Shown here piece after piece: positions 1-11,700 of a stretch of DNA of 64,000 bases. How positions within the stretch are numbered: the stretch's first letter is position 1; each line of letters starts with the position of its first letter. Source of the DNA: Batillaria attramentaria (lineage: Eukaryota > Mollusca > Gastropoda > Batillariidae). The stretch lies in NCBI GenBank assembly GCA_018292915.2, contig JACVVK020000399.1, positions 422,501 through 486,500 of the forward strand. The letters run 5' to 3'. Below the pieces are notes generated by a model. That model was not told the DNA's origin and made no database searches. It saw only the letters and a program-made list of their open reading frames with translations. A program made the translations under genes and the position numbers.

Positions 1-332
1 CGTTTTGCTCCTGCCAACGTACAGGTATCAATTTTTGTTGTTTTTGTTGATTAAAGTCATTGTTATCCCTTTCACTTTGTCAAATCCTCCATATCCCGAC
101 AGGGGTGAAAGAAATAAAATCTTTTGGCTTTTTTTTTTTTACTTTGACTTCGTTCCAATGTCACTGGAAAAAAGAATATAGTCTGAGAATTTCCGCATAC
201 TACTGTCGGCTTTATGACCCGCTTTGCAGAATAAAGGAGTTATTAAGGAAAGAAATTATCCAACCATGAGTTATATGCTTGACCGATCAACCAGCGAAGG
301 TCTTTACCTCTCGTAATCTATAGCATACCCAC

Positions 333-434
333 CTTTGGCGACTGATTCACACAACATGACCTCCTTATCTATTCTCCTGGCTGTCCCCAAGTTCCTGTTG
401 ACAGTACGGATGACTTGGTCTTCAGGCGGTTGGC
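333..434 (-). CDS. internal exon of an unidentified gene
   Basis: The minus strand has a pyrimidine-rich acceptor ending in CCAG, about 34 codons reading QPPEDQVIRTVNRNLGTARR and on to CESVAK, then the donor AAAG|GTGGGT. The exon enters with two bases and leaves in phase 1. The exon at 705-794 ends in phase 1, so the two join in frame and form a Gly codon. I do not recognise the protein family. The gene must continue to the left of the window. Composition is ordinary coding, not repeat-like, which is the main reason for listing it. Confidence 0.4.
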
Positions 435-704
435 CTGGAAACATGACAACAAAACTGTAACACCTGTAATTTGTCAACGTGTTTAAAAACGTGTTTGAAG
501 ATGTAATACAGGAATAGTTTGCTTTCATTTTGTACCACATTTTATCCTCTTACTATTAGTAAGGAGACAGCTTTCTGCCAAAGACATGGATCGGCTGAAG
601 GATATAATAATGATAAATGGCATTTGTAGGGCGCATTTCTTTGGAATAAACTCAAAGACAACATTAACATTTACATGGCATACCCTTTACGTCCACATGT
701 TTAC

Positions 705-794
705 CAGCTCCTTGTTGAGTGCTACTGCTGGGCGATGAGCTGCCGTCTATAGACGATTCTCTAAAAGCAGACTCTGCTTCAGAAAAAACGGAAT
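705..794 (-). CDS. Ser/Glu-rich linker exon of the same unidentified gene
   Basis: A strong polypyrimidine acceptor ends in TTTTTCAG. It is followed by about 30 codons rich in Ser and Glu (SVFSEAESAFRESSIDGSSS), and the exon closes at CTG|GTAAAC. Entry needs two bases and exit is phase 1, which matches the next exon at 333-434. This is a disordered linker with no recognisable domain. No upstream exon was found between here and 7.7 kb. Confidence 0.4.
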
Positions 795-880
795 CTGAAA
801 AACAAACACTGAAAGCGTAAAAGAAATGCACAGGAACGGAATATAAAAAATCACAACGTAAGAGTGCATGGGCAAAAAAC

Positions 881-989
<109 letters not shown>

Positions 990-1240
990 CATATTGAGTG
1001 AACATTTTAGACAAATTATGAAAATCGAGGTTCTTGTTTTAGGAGTGAAACTGCGTTCACGGACCTGATTTTCTTCTGGTTTTCCATTTCTCTGCAGTGT
1101 ACTCGGAATCTTTCACTAAAACATACAACGCTGTGTCTGGTCTGACCAACTCAAGGACAACCAAAAGCCTAATTTACAAAGATCCTCACTCACCAAACAT
1201 GTTTCGACTGTCTTATCAGCAGTCACATACATGAATGCTT

Positions 1241-1867
1241 TTCGGCGGAGAGCCCATCAGGGAGGTACAGTCCTTTGCCTACCTGGGGAGTGTGGTTGAT
1301 GGACAGGGAGGCACAGACCGAGACGTCACAGCCAGAATCGGCAAGGCAAGAGCAGCAATGGTCATGCTGAAGAATGTCTGGGCATCCAAAGTTGTCAGCA
1401 TAAGAACCAAACTTCTCATCTTCAACTCCAACGTGAAGTCAGTTCTGCTCTATGGATGCGAAACATGGAGGACAACGAAGACGATGCAGCAGAAGATCCA
1501 GACATTTCTCAACACCTGTCTGAGGCGCATCTTCAACATCCGATGGCCAGAGAAGATCCGGAATGAAGAGCTGTGGGAGCGAGCGGGGCAGGAACCAGTG
1601 GCCAAGCAGATCCTGCGGAGGAAGTGGGGCTGGATTGGACACACCCTCAGGAAGCCAGCATCCAGCACCACACGCCAAGCCCTGACATGGAACCCGCAGG
1701 GGAAAAGGAAGAGAGGCCGGCCTCGCAACAGCTGGAGGCGGGACACTGAGGCAGAGCTATATAAGGAGGGGACCAACTGGACTGGAGTGGCAAAAATAGC
1801 CCAGAACAGAGTGCGATGGCGAAGGGTTTTCGATGGCATATGCTCCACTTGGAGCCAGGGGCTCTAA
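1241..1867 (+). mobile_element. 5'-truncated LINE, 3' end of ORF2
   Basis: The frame is open from about 1235 to 1867 and matches, almost base for base, the last ~205 codons of the intact LINE ORF at 12658-15666. It shares the YLGSVVDGQGGTDRD stretch, the LLYGCETW motif and the WGWIGHTLRKP tail typical of RTE/BovB-type ORF2 C-termini. It has no endonuclease or RT catalytic region. The copy starts abruptly at the position equivalent to about 15040, as expected for abortive target-primed reverse transcription. Few differences from the intact copy imply a young insertion. Confidence 0.9.
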
Positions 1868-1875
1868 ATAACTAA

Positions 1876-2585
1876 CTACCCGGGCTTGCCCAGTGAGCTC
1901 TATACACGGCTTTCCTGTTCTTGCCCACGTGCAAAAGAATGTGCTGCAGGCCTGGTGGTACACTGGCACTTTGCACAGAGAAATGGACTATGTGAAATTG
2001 TTGATAAACAAAGCCAAGGCTTACAGAAAGAACGCACGGTTTATTGAGTGCACATGATACAGAACAACAGGATATGGGAGAAAAACCTACCCGTGTTCAG
2101 CAAATTCATAGCTCAAGACCTCCATGATGGAAAAGATGCAAGCACTCCACTTCCTGTACTTCAGTCTCACTATGACAACGTGGGTCCGCACGGCCCCACG
2201 ACGTCCTCGGAAGGATATGCACGTTTTTTCTTCTTTGAGAAGTATGGGTCCGCACGGCCCCGCGATGTCTTCCATAGGTACAAAAACTTTGACTTTTATT
2301 TATTTATTTACTTCTCGCTTAAATTTAATGATCTTTTAGGACATAACAGTTTTTCAGGTGCCTGAGGCATTTTTAAAAGCTCATTAAAAAATTCCATCTA
2401 GTTTAAGAGATATTTGCAGTTAAACACCGTTCTGGGGCCACACGGACCCACGACAGCTGGCGAAGGTTAAACTGTAGCCTAGAATGAATGACGGGGATGA
2501 GTGCATGTCACAATCTTGAACTGTAGGAATTCATGTACATGGTGAATGCTGTAATGTAATTAAACTGCAGCTGGTATTTCGCTTT
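1876..2585. other. no gene recognised
   Basis: AT-rich sequence. A short GGTCCGCACGGCCCC motif occurs near 2190 and 2248, with a related inverted form near 2436. I see no supported gene. Confidence 0.5.
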
Positions 2586-2589
2586 TTTG

Positions 2590-3150
2590 AAGGAACTCTC
2601 CTGGCCTACCTTTCAAACTCCCTTACAGTCGGACATAGATCGTTTCGAGTCTGACTTGAAAACGCATCTGTTCCGGCAGGCTTTCGACTAGGTCCGCTTA
2701 CCTCCTCCTCCTGATTCAGAGTTATTCAAGGTTCAAAAGCTTGACTGACAGAGGAACAAAGGAATTTCTGAATCTATTTCGCTTGCGTAATGACAATTTG
2801 TACATGTAACAACACTCAGAGGGCAACGTCTCATGTTCTGATAACAACACAAAGATGGGATCATCTGGAATTTTAGAAGCCATTTTAAGAACACTCTTAT
2901 CAAGGATCTCCTGCAAGGACGGTGTAAGCAGTGAGCCAGTCAATTTGGCTGCAATGTTTACCAGCCACAAAATGTGCATGCATACCAGGGTGTGTGTGTG
3001 TGTGTGTGTGTGTGTGCTCTTTTACTTTTTAGTTGTTCTTACGTAGTGTACACTGAGTGAACTTTTTTTTTACTTCGGTTTTAGAATGTAAGGCGCCTAG
3101 AGCTCGCCTCCCGGGGATAGGCGCCCTATAAATATTAGTATTATTTGTTG
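2590..3150 (+). mobile_element. decayed LINE 3' end (CR1/L2/Jockey-like group)
   Basis: Around 2630-2692 the plus strand reads SDIDRFESDLKTHLFRQAFD then a stop, the usual C-terminal end of CR1/I/Jockey-group ORF2 proteins. The stretch at 3080-3150, with the GTAAGGCGCC...GGCGCCCTATAAATA form, resembles the 3' tail of such elements. The region is interrupted by an opposite-strand LINE fragment (2722-2979) and a short (TG)n at 2990-3015. Clade assignment is uncertain. Confidence 0.5.
2722..2979 (-). pseudogene. C-terminal fragment of a second LINE ORF2
   Basis: A minus-strand frame ends in LSEHETLPSECCYMYKLSLR followed by KRNRFRNSFVPLSVKLLN. This is the basic, Phe-Val-Pro-containing C-terminus seen in CR1/L2-type ORF2 proteins. 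No RT motifs are present, so only the 3' tip of the element survives. It is inserted in the opposite orientation inside the 2590-3150 element. Confidence 0.5.
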
Positions 3151-3752
3151 TGGTGGTGTCGAGTGGGATTATGCAGGCGCACAAGTGTGGTAGTGAGGGA
3201 GTCAACAAAAGGTGTTACATAAAACACATCTTTTATTTTCACTATAAGAAGGAGCAGTGTACGAACATCTGAAAAACACAAGTAGAGCAGACATAAGTAC
3301 ACCGCAAGAATCGATAAAATGTAAGGCATGAAATAGACAAAAAATATAATAAATGGATTTAAGAGAATATAAGATAAAATGGATTTAACTAAGAAACAAA
3401 TGGATTTAACTAAGAAACTCACGTTTAATAACATGAGTATTAACTAAACTGTAATCAAGGAATAGCAAGTCACAGCTGAACAGCCATGACACAAGTACTC
3501 AGCTACTAAGTCAACAAACATACTAAACAGGGAACTAAACAAGTCATAATGAAATAGCAACGACTGGACAATACTAGTAAACGACTTTAAGCATGACGCC
3601 AACCAACCTAATGTTACTGATGCAACCATGATGCCACCAAATGTCAACAAAACAAAATCAAAACAATGCAAAATCTCACAACCTATAAAACAGTCAAAGT
3701 CTAAATTAATATATTGCAATGCATGGGGCGGAGAGAAAGGGGAGAACAAGCA

Positions 3753-3792
<40 letters not shown>

Positions 3793-4130
3793 TAAACAAA
3801 CAACAAACAACGAGAGGATAGGTGAAAAATAACACAACGGGCGTCAAGTGTGGACAGAGCCACACAGTCACACTAAAAGGTAGAGAGGGGCCCGACTGAA
3901 GGCTAACTAGGGGCACAGTATGTACTCGCAAAGATGAATAAATGCGAACAAGTCACTAATATGCATGAATATGGCATCAAAATCATGACTAGCGAAATGA
4001 CTGCATCAGTAGGTTGGCATCAGCAAGCCAGGTACTAAAGGCAAAATAAAAAGGGGTGAATGGCGAGTATGCAACTAATACTAGTCAAAGCATCATCGGT
4101 AACTATGCAAACATAAACATCCGGGCCGGA
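3151..4130. other. no gene recognised; contains (GA)n
   Basis: AT-rich sequence with a (GA)n tract at about 3755-3788. The open frames crossing the tract are repeat artefacts. Confidence 0.5.
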
Positions 4131-4172
4131 ACTACTTGACCCGGAACAAAATGGCGACGCCTAACAACACAT

Positions 4173-4308
4173 GCGACGTCATATTACGTCACACAGCTCG
4201 CACAGCGAAGGCGGGACACTACACATGGCAAAACGGGGAAGCGACGTCATATTACGTCACACAGCTCGCACAGCGAAGGCGGGACACTACACATGGCAAA
4301 ACGGGGAA
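4173..4308. repeat. 68-bp tandem duplication containing CRE-like TGACGTCA-type sites
   Basis: Two essentially identical 68-bp copies lie head to tail (4173-4240 and 4241-4308). Each begins with GCGACGTCATATTACGTCAC, which holds two ACGTCA/TGACGT half-site pairs resembling CREB/ATF sites. No gene start is evident nearby, so regulatory function is not shown. Confidence 0.9.
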
Positions 4309-4610
4309 GGATAGGAGAGAAAACATCTCTATAAACCGAAACGATCGGAACGATATAAATCCACATACACTCTACTCAAAACTAAGACTCAGACCTCAAG
4401 GCTCAAATCAACCCTCAATCGAGAGTAACAAAGTACTAGGGCAAACCAGACTGTTTGGTTTACTAACATTTGTCATTCTGTTCTTCAGTGTTTCTGTGCA
4501 TGACGGTCACAAAAAAACTTCTGCTACGCAGATAATAAAGTACTACTTGAACTTGAACTTAATTTTGATTTGTTTGTAAGACGTATTTATGGACGCATAT
4601 GTATGTAACT

Positions 4611-4674
4611 GTGTATGTATGTATGTATGTATGTATGTATGTATGTATGTATGTATGTATGTATGTATGTATGT
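4611..4674. repeat. (GTAT)n tetranucleotide microsatellite
   Basis: About 16 uninterrupted GTAT units. Confidence 0.95.
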
Positions 4675-5218
4675 CAGAAACAACAGATAAAATCATGTTA
4701 GTAGGGGCGGCAACCTGATGTGTTATTTTGTCCCGTCGTTTCATTGTCAAAATCATCTGAACTTTAAGAAAAACACCAATATAATTAAAACATGGTGTCA
4801 GCGTATAATTCTTTTATTTTCAGTGTGTGTCTCACAATATACAAAGTCTAAACATCAAGTGAGAGACGGCACGAAATTTGTCGTCTAAATTTGGTTGTCC
4901 CTTCCTTTTTGGGACAAACGCTTTGAGAGAACAGAACCATCTGCACACTATTCAATATACACTCCTGGCCAGGCTAATAATCACATGCGATGTTCCCTAA
5001 CTGTGATGGTAAAGTTACGCACAAACAGTCAATACGGAAAAGGCCTGCCAGTATCCAACTCTCCTTACACAATTTTTGCATATTAAGTAAGAGTAAATAA
5101 AACAAGCTGCATCCACAAGAATGGGAATGTAACTGCTGACAAAAACAGCAACTAGCTATATAGGCTTATTAGATGATCGATATGAGTCATTTACATATCG
5201 CCTGTCACTCTTATAATT

Positions 5219-5343
5219 TTAATCGTGAGTTCGATCCTCGGCTAGGGCCAAATATTTGTGCTGGCCTTTTTCTCGTTGCCTCGTCTTTGATATCACCCTT
5301 ACGTGGTGGAACAGGGCGTTAAAATCCCAAACACCCACCCACC
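5219..5343 (+). mobile_element. SINE family alpha, 5'-truncated copy
   Basis: It starts inside the tRNA-like head (TGAGTTCGATCCTCGGCT, a B-box) and continues through the family core (CCAAATATTTGTGCTGGC, ACGTGGTGGAACAGGGCGTT). It ends in the CACCCACC tail shared by copies at 7379, 22393, 31325, 37785, 51064 and 59901. Confidence 0.85.
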
Positions 5344-5785
5344 CTCTTATAATTTTGATTATCTAGACTAAATCTATCAATCACAAATAAAAGCGACTAA
5401 AAGGGACAGAAACCACTTAACTTTGACAAAAAACGGCACAGGTCGACGTTTCGGCTTTCGCCTTCTTCAGGACATAAACAAATGGGACATAACTTCAACA
5501 AACAAACAAAAGGTAACTCTGCGGACGTACTGACATACACAGCGCGGAAAAAAACAAAAAAAAAAAACTTCGCAGTCATTACCGTTTCCGTTTCTATCAA
5601 TCACAAATTTTGGCTTTAGAGGGCTTCATTATCGCGATGATCACCGAAAAGTCAACAAACACAGACAGCTAGGTCACAGTCATTGTCACAATCTGCCCGT
5701 GCATCGTGCTTTGGCACACTCTCTGTCTCGTCTGGTCATTTGTAGGCCACTTCTAAAAATACCTCACACGTATGGTCAAACAACT
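5344..5785. other. no gene recognised
   Basis: AT-rich intergenic sequence; no supported gene or repeat. Confidence 0.5.
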
Positions 5786-5788
5786 CAC

Positions 5789-6216
5789 AGGGGATTTGGT
5801 CTAGTGGTTAAGGCATCCGACTTCGGATCCTGAGCTGCCTGGTTCGAGTCCCCGGTGGGCAGGAATATGGTTGGAATTTTTCATACCATATCGAGTCAAA
5901 TCCATGTGCAGACGCGTTTGCGGCGCCTGTCTCGCCTTCGTGTACACACGCACGCACAAATGTCAAGTGTGCACGCTAAAACTCCCACGTTCATCTTTCG
6001 AAGAAGAGTAGGCTGTGGCCAGTGGCGTGGTAAAACAGAAATACTGTCGCACGCACCAGAGTGAATAGCAGGGTGGAGGTTTGCACACAAAGTAGCGCCT
6101 AGCGGCAGCAGGCTTTCCCTGCTTCGTCCTCCAGCCTTGCGGCGCCTAGAGCATCTCATTAGAGATGGATACGTGCGCCGAGGAGAAGTCTACCATACCA
6201 TTACCATACCATACCG
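5789..6216 (+). mobile_element. SINE family beta, tRNA-headed
   Basis: The head has an A-box-like TGGTCTAGTGGTTAAGGC and a B-box GGTTCGAGTCC about 45 bp apart, as in a tRNA-derived RNA polymerase III promoter. It does not fold as an intact tRNA and is followed by about 350 bp of body. The element ends in a degenerate (CCATA)n tail near 6190-6216. A single copy was seen here. Confidence 0.7.
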
Positions 6217-7340
6217 TACAGCAAAACATTTCAAGGAGCGAATTTTCATTACTCAGTAATCAAACATCATTAAGTAAGACAAATTTAAATGGTTTGAGTC
6301 AACAAATTTCTGAAATATAATCTATGAAACAACAACAAACAAAGGGAACTCCTTTCTGTGCGTAGGAGAGCGAGGTGCGCACCGGCGTATTGGAGTGTTT
6401 ATGGGTGGTCAGACCATCTTGCACTCTTTCCCACACAATCAAAGATAAATCATAGCAGGCAGAACTAAGAATTACAATGCAAAAAAAAAAAAAATACAAA
6501 AAAATCCTATCTGAATGGTTCAGCTATGAGAACCTGCCCTGTAAAACAGTCCAACTGATTCCTACAACGAAGTACTACTCATACTGTTCAGAGCTGCACT
6601 CGTTTTTAACCGATCCAAGATGGTCAAAAATCAGAATATAATACACAATGCATGGTAGAGTTTAATCTTTAATAACAACCTTTGAGGATAAAAAAGGAAG
6701 CCTTTTTCAAATATTTTCCTTCAGTTTATAATTTAATTGACATCATTTTTCCATCAGTATGTCTTGTTTAGTTGTGTAGTAATAGGCCGCCTAAAGCAAA
6801 ACCCATTACCGAGTTATCAAGTAGCCATAGGCTGCTGATCTTTTCCCGTAAACACATGAGTGCATCCATATACAAACGACAAAAATTAATGTATGCATAT
6901 AAAACAAATCAACTGATACACAAGGCGGCACCTAGAAAATGCTGCAGCACTGACTTATCAAACTATGTTTAATTACTCACTTGCTGATATGAATTTAAAT
7001 ACATGTATTGTGAAAATAAAAAAAAGGAAGTGATTATTTTCAACTCCCTTGAGCTCTACCTTTCCTCTTGACAAATACTTGCTGCTCAACACAATGTCAG
7101 CAACAATAAAAATCACAGACTATAAAATACAGTAGATAATGTTAACAGTACAACACTGCAAGACGCCACCAGGCAGTATTTTTTTTTTTTTTTTTTTTTT
7201 TGGTAGCAGCAACACATTAAAATAGAATTCCGAACATTCTTAATATTCACTGGCCATTTTGTCTTTTCACCATAACGTGTTAGCAGCTTCGAGAAGAAGA
7301 ATGGTGTCGCCTCAAATTAGTTTTAACGTAACAAACACTG
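6217..7340. other. no gene recognised
   Basis: AT-rich sequence with poly(A) at about 6480 and poly(T) at about 7181-7201. No supported gene. Confidence 0.5.
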
Positions 7341-7378
7341 CACATATCATGAACTCTCTCTCTCTCTCTCTCTCTCTC

Positions 7379-7552
7379 GGGGAGCGGGGGTGGCCGAATG
7401 GTAGAGCGTGGACTTCTAATGCTCGGGTCGTGAGTTCGTATCCCGGCTGGAGCCAAATATTTGTGGTGGCTTTTTCATCGTTGCCCCGTTTTTGATATCA
7501 CCCGTACGTGGTGGAAAAGGACGTTAAACCCCTAAACACCCACCCCCACCTC
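7379..7552 (+). mobile_element. SINE family alpha inserted in a (CT)n tract
   Basis: A tRNA-like head (GGTGGCCGAATGGTAGAGCG A-box, GTGAGTTCG B-box) is followed by the family core and a CACCCACC tail. (CT)n flanks both ends (about 7349-7377 and 7553-7565), so the target duplication is hidden in the microsatellite. The copy at 51064 has the same kind of target. Confidence 0.9.
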
Positions 7553-7761
7553 TCTCTCTCTCTCAAAGCTAGGAAGTGCTTCATATTGGCAACCCTGGTA
7601 CTGTGAAATTCATTCGATGTGCATTTCCTAATTTGCAGTTTGTTCCCCGTTTCAGTTTTCTTTAGCTGTGATGGGATCTGTAGATCTGGAATACGATCAC
7701 CTTCACACACACAGTTCCCTCCCTTGCAGCATCCAAGTCTCGATTTCGTTATCTTCAATAT

Positions 7762-8748
7762 TCATTCCATGCAAGCCTGTGGCAGACCACTGGATGGAAC
7801 GTCTTGAGAACACTCAACAGGAGCGGAGAACGGAAAACCACCAGCTGCTCCCTGATGTTCACTTGCTGCTTGATCGTAACAGTCACCATGCCGGAACTGC
7901 TGCTCAGACGGAACACGGGCAGTTCTTCGCATCTCACCATGACCAGGGTCGCAATTGAACGACATTCCCCTGATAGCATTTTGTAGAGTTTCATCTTGAA
8001 GATCCCCTAGAGCACCAGGGAAAGGGGAACGTGCCTCGTCCATGAGGTGTCCCTGTAGCTCGGCCATGCCAGTAGAACTCTCGTTGTTGTTCAAAGCGTG
8101 TAGGTCTGTCTGAGGACGACTGGATGGTGTGTTCGCGGGCATGCCTGGCTGCGGGGCAAACTCTACATTCCCGTTCCGACTCTGGACTTTGCCAATGTTG
8201 ATACTGTAATGTGGTTGATTGACGAAGTGATTTACCGTGTAAGCCTTAAAAGTTCCTTGTGGAGAGGAAGCACTTTGCCATGGGAGGGTATCCCTGGTTT
8301 GACCCTGAACGATATTTCCAGGATAGGAAACTGGCGGAAGTGGAAACTGTTGTAGTGGCTGATTGGTGTTGTTGGTCTGCCCTCCTTCTGAAGCACCCTG
8401 GCTTTGAGAAAAGACGGGCAAAGCTGCGGACGACATGCCCCTCGTGCACCTCGTGCCCCTCGTACCAGAGCCGTCATGGTTACACAGCTCGCCATTCACT
8501 GCCTGACCTTGTATGCTTGTGTCCAAACGGGAAGACATCTCACGCTCACCGTTCATAACCTGTCCACGCGCCCCAAGAGACGTTTGGCAGAATGGGTGCT
8601 GGCCCACTCCGCGACTGCTGGTGGAATTTCCACCGGGAAAAGACAGAGTGGTCGTGCGACTGCCGAAACCTCCAGCAGCGGTGTTCTGTCTGGCTGTTTC
8701 TTCGGTCTGAGTGGCAGTGCTCGAGGATTGAGCGTTCTCGGGTGGTAG
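7762..8748 (-). CDS. terminal exon: disordered Gln/Ser/Gly-rich tail
   Basis: The acceptor GGTACAG|CTACCACC opens 328 codons before a stop. The tail starts LPPENAQSSSTATQTEETAR and stays rich in Gln, Ser, Gly, Asn and Pro throughout, with no predicted globular segment by eye. The long uninterrupted frame in a repeat-poor stretch supports coding. The C-terminus reads SSGLPQACME. No clear AATAAA was found just downstream on the minus strand, so the polyadenylation site is unassigned. Confidence 0.7.
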   Translation of the reverse strand, partial: LPPENAQSSSTATQTEETARQNTAAGGFGSRTTTLSFPGGNSTSSRGVGQHPFCQTSLGARGQVMNGEREMSSRLDTSIQGQAVNGELCNHDGSGTRGTRCTRGMSSAALPVFSQSQGASEGGQTNNTNQPLQQFPLPPVSYPGNIVQGQTRDTLPWQSASSPQGTFKAYTVNHFVNQPHYSINIGKVQSRNGNVEFAPQPGMPANTPSSRPQTDLHALNNNESSTGMAELQGHLMDEARSPFPGALGDLQDETLQNAIRGMSFNCDPGHGEMRRTARVPSEQQFRHGDCYDQAASEHQGAAGGFPFSAPVECSQDVPSSGLPQACME

Positions 8749-11700
8749 CTGTACCGTGAACAGAAAGGTTTTACGTGATCAGTTGTTTTGAACTTGTGTG
8801 CGATCGTTGTATTTGTGACCCAGCTAGCATCTGGATTCGTCAACCACCGACGATATTAAGTTTTGGGTTAAAGCATGTAAATGACAAAGACGTGCAGGAC
8901 ACTGTGGTCCCAGTGTTCTTGTCTTCACAGGCCCTTTCATTTGAACTTTCATTTTCAGTCAGCTGAATTTTTTCACAACGGCTCTTAATTTTAGAACAGT
9001 CGATAATTTATGCTAACGTTTAAAACAGGTATTTCAAATACAGACTACGCTAGTAACTTTGTTTTTAGGCAACTCAAACTCCCTTCATCTTCGAAAACGC
9101 AAAAAGAAGAACTACCTTCAAGTCACTAACGTAAAGCATCTGTGTTTCTTGACTGTCCATCAGCTGAAACCTCTCTGTACGCGGATCTAAGAAGCCAACT
9201 TCAATGAAACACTGGAATGCAGCATCAGCACTTTGACCTGGTTTGCGGGATAGGAGCCACTCCAGACGTTTGGCAGAACTTTTGGGGCAGCTGGGTTGAT
9301 ACTTCTTCAGGTCAATCACCTACACTCAACCCAAAGTATAATAATTGTCATGTAATTGACTTGGGGAGACAAAAATAAATTCAAACATAATAATAATAAT
9401 AATAATAATAATAAGTATTGTATAAGCGCTTTACCCAATTTCATGAATCGTTCAAAGCGCCGCGAACTGAACCCAACACGCACGCTCACGTGAATCACGA
9501 ATTCTCTCACACACTGGACATAAACACATTACAATCACGTGGTGCGAAGGGTCAGCTCAGCTGTTTAAATTTCGGAATGTAGAATTGCATTTGTTTTTCA
9601 AATTTGGTGGGCTGAACATTTCCAAAGCAGAGGGGGAGGAAGCCGGAGTACCCGGAGAGAACCCCCGACGATCGGCCCGAATGAGCGGTGCCACTTACGA
9701 GAAGGAAAAATTCTTTGCCCCGAGTGGGACTCGAGCCCCTGATCTCTCGCATTGGTGACAAGTCTCTTAACCACTAGACCACCGACCGCCCCAATTAAAA
9801 GGTTTCCTTCTTTAATGAGGAACGCAATATGAAGAGGAAACGAATTATATGACTGTCACCATTGACAGTGGATTTTTTGCATCAAGTTAAACTGTAATCC
9901 ATGAAAAATACTTTACTGATCCCAGAAGGAAATCGTTTTGCCACCGGCAGCACAGAAAATTATATCGCACGATCCTGTAAAATCGCATCAAAAGTGACAA
10001 AAATGAAATCGTCATCAATTAATTCTTACCTTCTGATCTGGAAACCAAGGCCTCCCATCTGGTTTCAACGAGTGTGTCCATTCGTTTTGGAACTGTTGTC
10101 TAAATATGACACAGGCTCCCAGTCTTGTGATCCCATCTTTGTCATGAGGAGGGTCGAGGCTCTTGGACACGATAAAGTGGTTTTCATCGGACTTTCGGAC
10201 AACGTTCTGTGCAACATAATAACCAGTTACACTTTCCACAAAATGTGGTTAGAAAAGAATGACATCCCACGAGAAAGATGCAAACAAATGGTTCGCACGT
10301 TAGGAGAACCATTTGGATTTTGTTTTTGTTTTTAATTTTTGGCACACATGTGGATGTTGACCATCTGTTCTCCATTTCACGGCCCCTCATGTTTGAATTT
10401 GGGATTTCTGACGTGCATCGATGTGTGTGTGTGTGTGTGTGGGGGGGGGGGGGATCTGCTATTTTTCCCCCTTATCAATTTATGTCTCCAGCGGAACGGT
10501 GAAATCATTGTTTGTTTCTTTGTTTTTCTACGCAAAGTCTAACAGCTGTAACAAACGAATGTAAGGCAACAATGACACTACAACTGCACGTACCCATACA
10601 TATTTCCTGTGAAAAATGGTGATAAAGTACCTCTGTGTCTACAGCAGTATTCATACTGTACCTTCCGAAAATCTTCATGGTCCAGCCTATGATCCCAGAC
10701 GAGAAGGAAGAGGTTCAGCTCTGTACCGGCCGCTCCAGTTGGTGATCCATACAGTCTCAGAAGCAGCTGGGGGGAACTATCACCACAGTGGGTGCAGACA
10801 AAACCACAAAAGTGATTTATAAACACTTCGACACGGCCTTGTTCTGAAAACTGGAAAACCCCGCTCTTTGAGTCGTCAACATTGCGCTCAAGTTTGAGTC
10901 TGTGTTTGCGAAACTCGGAATCTTCCCTCTGGAACCAGTAGACGCTCAGTTGGGAAGAGGAAACAGGAATGGAAATCTTCACGGGTTTCTGAAAGACAAC
11001 GTCCTGCCCTGCAAAATATTCCACGGCTGGACTAACTATACGTTCGCCACGGGGCAGACCCAATTCTTTGTGCACTCTGTCCAGATCAGTGGACACAGCT
11101 CCTTTGATGACAACAGTTCCAGTGGTAATCGCACCTTTCGGTACGTCCAGACTGATTTCAGACCTCGATCCCAGCAGTTTTCCGCCAGTGTTTCTAAACT
11201 CTGCCGAAAACTGCCATTGTTTGCTGAAAGACGGTTGTTCAGTAGTGGTGTTAGTTGTTGGCCCATCAGACACAAGTGGCTGTACCAGGTTTATCTTCTG
11301 CTTGCTGCCTGTCGGGGTAGGTGCAGCAAAAAGCTGATCATGATCCTGTAAAGAAGTGTGACCATAATTATGTATTAACGCCTGACAAATTCATGTGACA
11401 AATTCAGGTCACATTAATTTCTGCCTGTAAGTTTACGTGCATTTTATTGGGAAGTTGTTTTTTGTTTTGTGTTTTTGTTGTTGTTTTGTTAGTTGGGTTT
11501 TTGTTTTTGTTGTTGTTGTTTTTTGTTTGTTTGTTGTTGTTGGTTTTTTTTTTTTTTTTGGTTTGTTTTTGTTTTTTTGGGGGGGTATTTTGTTTTGTTT
11601 TGATTTTTGGGGGGAGGGTGTTTCTCCTATTACAGATTTTGTTGTCCATTGCTGTTTATCAGCATTACCGTATAAGCTTTTCCGAGAATCAGAAGTAAGT

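Noticed and set aside
5796..5868. Candidate tRNA gene
   Set aside because: The A and B boxes are present but the acceptor stem does not pair and the sequence continues into a SINE body with a repeat tail. The same holds for the heads at 7379, 9795, 22393, 31325, 51064 and 59901.
9116..9319. CARD domain
   Set aside because: The RLEWLLSRKP...FQC stretch looks CARD-like, but the exon has the same position, length and phases as the UPA distal exon of module 1, and the start of a CARD is missing. Kept as a divergent UPA end.
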